DNA of 64,000 nucleotides from the NCBI RefSeq assembly GCF_018860155.1, contig NZ_JAHKNI010000011.1, forward strand, positions 46,646-110,645, given 5' to 3'. A program made the translations under genes and the position numbers. This DNA is from Nocardia albiluteola (lineage in GTDB: Bacteria; Actinomycetota; Actinomycetes; Mycobacteriales; Mycobacteriaceae). Of this stretch, positions 59,156-64,000 are shown in pieces; the stretch's first letter is position 1; every line of letters starts with the position of its first letter. The notes beneath the pieces were generated by a model, which saw only the letters and a program-made list of their open reading frames with translations, made no database searches and had not been told where the DNA came from.

Positions 59156-60262
59156 TCAGATTTCGATATCCACGTCGCCCACGGCGGCGTTGATGCAGAG
59201 CTGAATCGGCTGATCGGGATCGCTGTCCAGCTCCCCGGTGCGCAGGTTGCGGGTGCAGCCGGAGCGCTTGATCGAGGTGCAGGAGAAGCAGATTCCCATC
59301 CGGCAGCCGTATTCCGGTGTGAGGCCGGCGGATTCAGCCTGTTCGAGCAGGGTGGCACCGGCGTTGGGCACGGTTGTCGCGCTGGCGGAGAAGGTGGTGA
59401 CGCCGGTGATCTCGCCCGGATCCACCGGCGCCGCGGCGAGCGTGAACTCCTCTCGGTGCAGCCGGTCGTCGAGCTGTTCAGCCTGGTAGACGGTGCGGAC
59501 CGCCGTCATCAGCGGCGCCGGACCGCACACATAGGTCTGGGCGGTGGCGAACCACGGCGCGATGCGCTCGAGCTGGTCGTAGCCGAACAGCCCCGCCACC
59601 GGGTTCTTCGCGCAACTCCAGGGCGCGCCGTCCAGCAGTTCGGACCGGCCCAGCCGCGGATAGCACAGGGCGATCCGGAAGTTGTTGTGCCGCTCGGCAA
59701 TTTCCGCCAGTTCCACGCGATGGGGCACCGCCTCGGGCGAGTGCGCGTAGTGCAGGAACACCACCGGCCCGCGATGATTCTCCGCGTCCAGGGTGCGCAG
59801 TATGGACAGCACCGGGGTGATCCCGCTGCCGCCGCTGATCAGCACGATCCCATCCGGGCGCCGCTGCGGCAGGGTGAACACGCCCGCCGCGGGAGCCAGA
59901 TCCACCACCATGCCGGGCGCGGCGTGGCGGTGCAGATACCGCGAAACCAGGCCGTGCGGATGCGCCTTGACCGTCAGCCGCAGCCGCCGCGTGGCGCCCT
60001 GCGGATCGATCGGCGAATAGCACCGGGTGTGCTTGACGCCGTCGATCAACACCCCGATCTGCACATACTGTCCCGCGAGGTGCCCTCGCCACTGCCGGGT
60101 CGGCCGCAGCGTCAGGGTGATCGAGCCGGGCGTGCGCCGATCCACCTCGACGATCTCCGCGCGCATGTCGCGCACGGTCAGCGTGGGGCGCACGAGTTCC
60201 AGATAGCGATCCAGGGTATGCGGTGTGGTCAGCGTCTGAACCAGATCGATCAGTCCTGCCAT
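59156..60262 (-). CDS. FAD/ferredoxin-type oxidoreductase, electron donor to the desaturase
   Basis: A 368-residue three-domain reductase. The FAD domain has TRCYSPIDP, the NAD(P) domain has GGSGITPVLSILRTL and CGPAPLM, and the C-terminal plant-type [2Fe-2S] domain has GCRMGICFSC (Cys-x4-Cys-x2-Cys) with the fourth cysteine in IQLCIN. It resembles Rv3230c, the partner of DesA3 in Mycobacterium. GGGAGAAG precedes the ATG at 60262. It is the first gene of the desaturase operon. Confidence 0.9.
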   Translation of the reverse strand: MAGLIDLVQTLTTPHTLDRYLELVRPTLTVRDMRAEIVEVDRRTPGSITLTLRPTRQWRGHLAGQYVQIGVLIDGVKHTRCYSPIDPQGATRRLRLTVKAHPHGLVSRYLHRHAAPGMVVDLAPAAGVFTLPQRRPDGIVLISGGSGITPVLSILRTLDAENHRGPVVFLHYAHSPEAVPHRVELAEIAERHNNFRIALCYPRLGRSELLDGAPWSCAKNPVAGLFGYDQLERIAPWFATAQTYVCGPAPLMTAVRTVYQAEQLDDRLHREEFTLAAAPVDPGEITGVTTFSASATTVPNAGATLLEQAESAGLTPEYGCRMGICFSCTSIKRSGCTRNLRTGELDSDPDQPIQLCINAAVGDVDIEI

Positions 60263-60299
60263 AACTCTTCTCCCACCACCCGGTGTAGCTCGTAGAATT

Positions 60300-60321
60300 T
60301 CAGTGCACATCTGTACACTGA
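60300..60321. promoter_or_regulatory. TetR operator between reductase and TetR genes
   Basis: Arms TCAGTGCACA/TGTACACTGA (nine of ten positions pair) around two bases, 38 bases before the reductase start and about 80 before the TetR start. Confidence 0.75.
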
Positions 60322-60402
60322 TCCAAGTGTGCTCCGACACGGCACGGAATTTCAACCAGCAGGTCGTGTGACCGACGCGACACCGAGAGGAGCAGGCGCA
60401 TC

Positions 60403-61050
60403 GTGAACGGATGTATGCTCACCGAGATGACCGAGCGCAGCGAACAGACAGAGTCCCGGGGGGAGCGCAAGGAGCGCACCCGCCACGCGCTGCTGGAGGG
60501 CACCCTCGAGCTGGCCGCGGAGCGCGGATTCGCCGCGCTGAGCCTGCGGGAGGTCGCGCGCTCGGCGGGCATCGTGCCCACCGCGTTCTACCGTCACTTC
60601 GCCTCGCTGGACGAGCTCGGCACCACACTCGTCGACGAGGGCGTGCGCCAATTGCGTTTGGCCCTACGGGATCTGCGGCGCGCCCCCGATGCCCGCCTCG
60701 CCGAGACGGTGCGCTTCGTCTTCGCACAGATCGCCGGGCGAGATGCGCTGTACGGCTTCCTGGTTCGTGAACGGTACGGCGGGTCGGCCGTCCTGCGCAC
60801 CGCCATCTCGATCGAAATGCAGCTTCTCACCAGGGAATTGGTCGTCGACCTGTCCCGCCTGCGCGCGCTGGACAGCTGGTCGCCCGAGGATCTGGAGCTG
60901 GCCGCGGATCTCATCGTCTCGACGGTTGCGGGGCACATCGCCGACTACGTGGCCGCGCTGCCCCGCGACCGCCAGAACGTCGTGGAACGCACCGTGCGAC
61001 AGGTGCGACTGATCGCCCTGGGCATGGCCGCCTGGCGCTCGGTGCCATAG
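60403..61050 (+). CDS. TetR family regulator of the desaturase operon
   Basis: A ~215-residue TetR protein, starting GTG 60403 behind GAGGAGCAGG, though ATG 60415 and ATG 60427 are alternatives. The helix-turn-helix is LSLREVARSAGIVPTAFYRHF, and the ligand domain follows. The start includes an ERSEQTESRGERKERT stretch, again coding for a GAGCGAAGC-related repeat. Divergent from the reductase/desaturase operon with a dyad between, it probably senses an acyl-CoA or fatty acid, as DesT and related proteins do. A hairpin at 61056-61098 ends it. Confidence 0.87.
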   Translation: MNGCMLTEMTERSEQTESRGERKERTRHALLEGTLELAAERGFAALSLREVARSAGIVPTAFYRHFASLDELGTTLVDEGVRQLRLALRDLRRAPDARLAETVRFVFAQIAGRDALYGFLVRERYGGSAVLRTAISIEMQLLTRELVVDLSRLRALDSWSPEDLELAADLIVSTVAGHIADYVAALPRDRQNVVERTVRQVRLIALGMAAWRSVP

Positions 61051-61055
61051 ATACA

Positions 61056-61098
61056 GAAGGACGCCTCGCGAACCTCCCGGGATCGCGAGACGTCCTTC
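61056..61098 (+). terminator. Terminator after the TetR gene
   Basis: Arms 61056-61071 and 61083-61098 (16 bases, one G-T pair, 11-base loop) of the form GAAGGACGCCTCGCGA, six bases after the stop. Confidence 0.8.
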
Positions 61099-61170
61099 CC
61101 GTATCCGAGCTGGTGCTTCCGAGCACCGCACCCGACGCTACCTCGAGTCCCCGGCTGTGAACAGCTGTCC

Positions 61171-61190
61171 CTATGCACCCAGTTGCATAG
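61171..61190. promoter_or_regulatory. PadR operator
   Basis: Perfect arms CTATGCA/TGCATAG with a 6-base spacer, 28 bases before the PadR gene. ATGCA/TGCAT dyads are typical of PadR sites, so it is probably autorepressed. Confidence 0.75.
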
Positions 61191-61218
61191 GACGGCAAGT
61201 GTCAGTTAGCCTCGGCGC

Positions 61219-61803
61219 ATGGCCCTCGAGCATGCGCTGCTGGTATCGCTGACCGAGCGCGCCGGTTCGGGCTACGAGCTGGCTCGCCGGTTCGACAAGT
61301 CGATCGGCTTCTTCTGGAGCGCCTCCCACCAGCAGATATACCGTGTGCTCAAGCGCATGGAGCAGCAGGGCTGGGTGGCGAGCGAGGCCGTCGCTCAGGA
61401 GGGCCGGCCGGACAAGAAGGTCTACACCGTGAGCCCGGCCGGGCGAACCGAACTGGCCCGCTGGATCGCCGCGCCCGCCGAGGATGTCGGCCCGCTCCGC
61501 AGCGAGCTGGGCGTGAAGATTCGCGCCGCCGCGCACGGCGATCTCGCGGCGCTGCGCGCCGAGGTGACCCGTCATCGCGACGCCCACGCCCAGCGGCTCG
61601 AGCTGTTCCAGCTGATCGAGAAGAAGGACTTCCCCGACCCGCACGGCCTCACCGGCACCGCGCTGTACCAATATCTGGTGCTGCGCGGCGGTATTCGCAT
61701 CGAGTCGGGATTCGCCGAGTGGTGCGACGAGGTACTCGCCGCGCTCGGCGGTGATAATGCTCCCCCTCCCCGCCCCGGACCGAAAGGTGACCCACGTGAG
61801 TGA
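61219..61803 (+). CDS. PadR family transcriptional regulator
   Basis: A 194-residue PadR protein with the N-terminal winged helix (EHALLVSLTERAGSGYELAR; HQQIYRVLKRMEQQGWV; KVYTVSPAGRTEL) and a helical C-terminal dimerisation domain of the Vir_act_alpha_C type. The start at 61219 follows the PadR dyad. Its end overlaps the FadH start by eight bases, so the two are coexpressed. Confidence 0.9.
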   Translation: MALEHALLVSLTERAGSGYELARRFDKSIGFFWSASHQQIYRVLKRMEQQGWVASEAVAQEGRPDKKVYTVSPAGRTELARWIAAPAEDVGPLRSELGVKIRAAAHGDLAALRAEVTRHRDAHAQRLELFQLIEKKDFPDPHGLTGTALYQYLVLRGGIRIESGFAEWCDEVLAALGGDNAPPPRPGPKGDPRE

Positions 61804-63835
61804 GCCGAACCCTTATCCGCACCTGTTCGAACCGCTGGATCTGGGCTTCACCACCCTGCGCAACCGGGTGGTGATGGGATCCATGCATACCGGCCTCGAG
61901 GACCGGGCCTGGGATACGAACAAGCTGGCGGCCTATTTCGCCGAAAGGGCCCGCGGCGGTGTCGGACTCATCATCACCGGTGGCTACGCGCCGAATCGGG
62001 AGGGCTGGCTGCTGCCGCTGGGCGCCAAGCTCACCAACCGGACCGAGGCCTACCGGCACCGCGCGATCACCCGCGCGGTGCACGCCGAGGGCGGCAAGAT
62101 CGCCATCCAGATCCTGCACGCCGGGCGCTATGCCTATGTGCCGTTCAGCGTGTCGGCCTCCTCGATCAAGGCGCCGATCAATCCGTTCCGGCCGCGCAAA
62201 CTGTCGGACAAGGGCGTCGAGCGCACCATCGACGACTATGTCCGGTGCGCGGAGCTGGCCAAGCTCGCCGGGTACGACGGCGCCGAAATCATGGGCGGCG
62301 AGGGCTATCTGATCAACCAGTTCCTCGCCCCGCGCACCAACAAGCGCACGGACCGCTGGGGCGGTTCGGCGGAGAACCGGCGGCGATTCCCGCTCGAGAT
62401 CGTGCGGCGCATCCGGGCCGCGGTGGGTCCGGACTTCATCATCGTATTCCGGCTGTCCATGGCCGAATTCGTGGAGCACGGCCAGACAGAGCACGAAATC
62501 CTGGCGCTGGCAACGGAATTGGAAGCCGCGGGGGTCAGCATCATCAACACCGACATCGGCTGGCACGAGGCACGGGTGCCGACCATCGTCACCTCGGTGC
62601 CGCGCGCGGCCTTCGCCGAGTACACCGCGAAGGTCACCGCGCGCGTGAGCATTCCGGTCTGTGCCTCCAATCGGATCAACATGCCCGAGACGGCCGAGGA
62701 GATCCTGACCCGAGGCGACGCCGACCTGATCTCGATGGCGCGCCCGCTGCTGGCCGATCCGGAATGGGCGAACAAGGCCCGCGCGACCCGCGAGGACGAG
62801 ATCAACACCTGCATCGCCTGCAACCAGGCCTGCCTGGACCACGCCTTCGTCCACAAAACGGTGTCCTGCCTGCTGAATCCGCGCGCGGGCCACGAGACCG
62901 AACTGCGGCTGCTGCCCACCCGGCGGATGCGGCGGATCGCGGTCGTCGGCGCGGGCCCGGCCGGGCTGTCGGCCGCGGTGAACCTGGCCGAGCGCGGGCA
63001 CAAGGTCGATCTGTTCGAGGCCGACAACAAGATCGGCGGTCAATTCGACATCGCCCGGCGCATCCCGGGCAAGGAGGAATTCAACGAGACCATCCGCTAT
63101 TTCACGCGCAAGCTGGAGGTCGCGGGCGTGCGGGTGTTCCTCGACCGGCGGGTCGGGGCGGCGGAGCTGATCGAGGGCCGGTACGACCACGTCGTGCTGG
63201 CCACCGGTGTGCGCCCGCGCATTCCGAACATTCCGGGCATCGACCACCCGAAGGTGCTCACCTACGCCGAGCTCGTGCGGGAGGAGAGGCCGGTCGGCAA
63301 GAAGGTCGCGGTGATCGGCGCGGGCGGAATCGGCTACGACGTCAGCGAATTCCTCACCGTCGAGGGGCATCCGTCGCTGAAGCTGGACGAGTGGAAACAG
63401 GAATGGGGAGTCATCAGTGACGATCCGGACGCCCTCGGTCAGCTCACCACCCCGCGTCCCTCCCCCGCCACCCGCGAAGTGGTTCTGCTGCAACGCAAAT
63501 CGGGTTCCTTCGGCAAGAGCCTGGGCAAGACCACCGGCTGGGTGCACCGCGCCGCGGTCAAGGCCAAGGGCGTCGAGCAGATCGGCGGGGTGAACTACGA
63601 GCGCATCGACGACCGCGGCCTGCACATCAGCTTCGGCGAGCAGCGATCCCGGGCCACCGTCATCGATTGCGACAACGTCATTCTCTGTGCCGGACAGGAA
63701 TCCGTGCGTGAGCTGGCCGAGCCGCTGACCGCGGCCGGCGTGAGCGTCCATCTGATCGGCGGCGCCGACGTCGCGGCCGAGCTGGATGCCAAGCGGGCGA
63801 TCGACCAGGGCACCAGATTGGCCGCGGAGCTGTGA
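61796..63835 (+). CDS. fadH: NADPH-dependent 2,4-dienoyl-CoA reductase
   Basis: A 679-residue three-domain enzyme. The N-terminal FMN TIM barrel (FTTLRNRVVMGSMHTGLED; NRTDxWGGSAENRRRF, seen as RTDRWGGSAENR) is followed by the [4Fe-4S] motif CIACNQACLDH with a further Cys in SCLLNP, then FAD and NADPH Rossmann domains (VVGAGPAGLSAAVNL; VAVIGAGGIG). It reduces 2,4-dienoyl-CoA in beta-oxidation of unsaturated fatty acids. The GTG at 61796 has GAAAGG eight bases upstream; the longer frame upstream is a shadow of padR. Confidence 0.92.
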   Translation: MSEPNPYPHLFEPLDLGFTTLRNRVVMGSMHTGLEDRAWDTNKLAAYFAERARGGVGLIITGGYAPNREGWLLPLGAKLTNRTEAYRHRAITRAVHAEGGKIAIQILHAGRYAYVPFSVSASSIKAPINPFRPRKLSDKGVERTIDDYVRCAELAKLAGYDGAEIMGGEGYLINQFLAPRTNKRTDRWGGSAENRRRFPLEIVRRIRAAVGPDFIIVFRLSMAEFVEHGQTEHEILALATELEAAGVSIINTDIGWHEARVPTIVTSVPRAAFAEYTAKVTARVSIPVCASNRINMPETAEEILTRGDADLISMARPLLADPEWANKARATREDEINTCIACNQACLDHAFVHKTVSCLLNPRAGHETELRLLPTRRMRRIAVVGAGPAGLSAAVNLAERGHKVDLFEADNKIGGQFDIARRIPGKEEFNETIRYFTRKLEVAGVRVFLDRRVGAAELIEGRYDHVVLATGVRPRIPNIPGIDHPKVLTYAELVREERPVGKKVAVIGAGGIGYDVSEFLTVEGHPSLKLDEWKQEWGVISDDPDALGQLTTPRPSPATREVVLLQRKSGSFGKSLGKTTGWVHRAAVKAKGVEQIGGVNYERIDDRGLHISFGEQRSRATVIDCDNVILCAGQESVRELAEPLTAAGVSVHLIGGADVAAELDAKRAIDQGTRLAAEL

Positions 63836-63881
63836 GCGGGCCGGGACAGAGCGAACCATCGGGCCGACACGCCTCACGCGG

Positions 63882-64000
63882 GACGGAGCCGAGTAGCCGT
63901 GAGGTGGAGTCGTGAGCGGAGCGAAGCGGAGTGAACCGTCAGGCCAGCGCGCGGCGCGCACGACGGAGCCGAGCGCCAGCGAGGTGGAGTCGTGAGCGGA
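63882..64000 (+). repeat. Repeat of 80-base period at the window end
   Basis: The stretch GACGGAGCCGAG...GAGGTGGAGTCGTGAGCGGA occurs at 63882-63920 and again at 63962-64000, and between them lies GCGAAGCGGAGTGAACC. The same GAGCGAAGC words occur at 38577-38690 and near 59090-59140. The final GTGAGCGGA behind GGTGGAG may be the start of the next gene. Confidence 0.7.

Noticed and set aside
61649..63961. 770-codon minus-strand frame opposite fadH
   Set aside because: Antisense shadow of an enzyme with FMN, [4Fe-4S], FAD and NADPH motifs.

Overview
This 64 kb window is high-GC actinobacterial DNA with third codon positions almost always G or C, many GTG and some TTG starts, and dense operons joined by ATGA/GTGA overlaps. 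A four-gene conservon (sensor kinase, roadblock protein, DUF742 protein, GTPase), a DesA3-type desaturase with its partner reductase, a TcrXY/TrcRS-like two-component pair and short GAGCGAAGC-type repeats at gene starts all point to a mycolic-acid actinobacterium, most likely Nocardia or a close relative. The genus is an inference from gene content. One tRNA gene (Gly-GCC) is present. There is no rRNA, CRISPR array or intact transposon.

Layout. 1-396: 3' end of an MFS transporter. 451-5699: tightly packed catabolic operon (Fae-like protein, enolase-superfamily dehydratase, aldehyde dehydrogenase, beta-hydroxyacid dehydrogenase, Fe-type alcohol dehydrogenase) whose substrate is not evident. 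6032-10194: succinate-semialdehyde dehydrogenase, a TetR gene divergent from an amidase, and a SnoaL-like protein. 10293-13846: DUF445 membrane protein whose 3' end is duplicated beyond a pentapeptide-repeat protein gene, then a frameshifted secreted-protein gene and a cold-shock-like protein. 14064-18535: two paralogous GT39/ArnT-like membrane glycosyltransferases flanking tRNA-Gly. 18832-19604: DUF1778/GNAT toxin-antitoxin pair with a palindromic operator. 19680-23009: two-component system and a divergent exported protein. 23466-25077: oxidoreductase and divergent TetR regulator. 25221-30357: sugar ABC importer with PfkB kinase (FrcBCAK-like) and LacI regulator.

30425-42042 is a purine/glyoxylate catabolic island. 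An IclR (AllR-like) regulator, uricase, HIU hydrolase and OHCU decarboxylase lie on the minus strand. Hydroxypyruvate isomerase, tartronate-semialdehyde reductase, glycerate kinase, allantoinase, allantoicase, a small AtzF-C-like protein and glyoxylate carboligase lie on the plus strand. Together they take urate to allantoin, ureidoglycolate and glyoxylate, and then to glycerate-phosphate. No recognisable ureidoglycolate lyase is encoded, which makes the small protein between allantoicase and gcl the most interesting unknown. Related TTCC/GGAA palindromes occur in the intergenic regions.

42250-43158: two small exported proteins. 43293-47976: xylose-type ABC importer with ROK regulator and a perfect palindrome upstream. 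48214-50883: two ABC-2 permeases and an ATPase (exporter of unknown cargo). 50896-51630: DUF4389 protein with a His-rich loop. 51884-55944: conservon. 56037-57604: a 37-residue repeat peptide, a hypothetical protein and a DUF4254 protein. 57601-61050: desaturase electron-transfer operon and divergent TetR gene with operator. 61219-63835: PadR regulator and 2,4-dienoyl-CoA reductase. The window ends in an 80-bp-period repeat.

The leads I rate highest are the Fae-like operon, the unassigned small protein in the allantoin pathway, the DUF445 3'-end duplication around the pentapeptide gene, the 37-residue repeat peptide, and gene-start repeats that have been recruited as N-terminal protein extensions.
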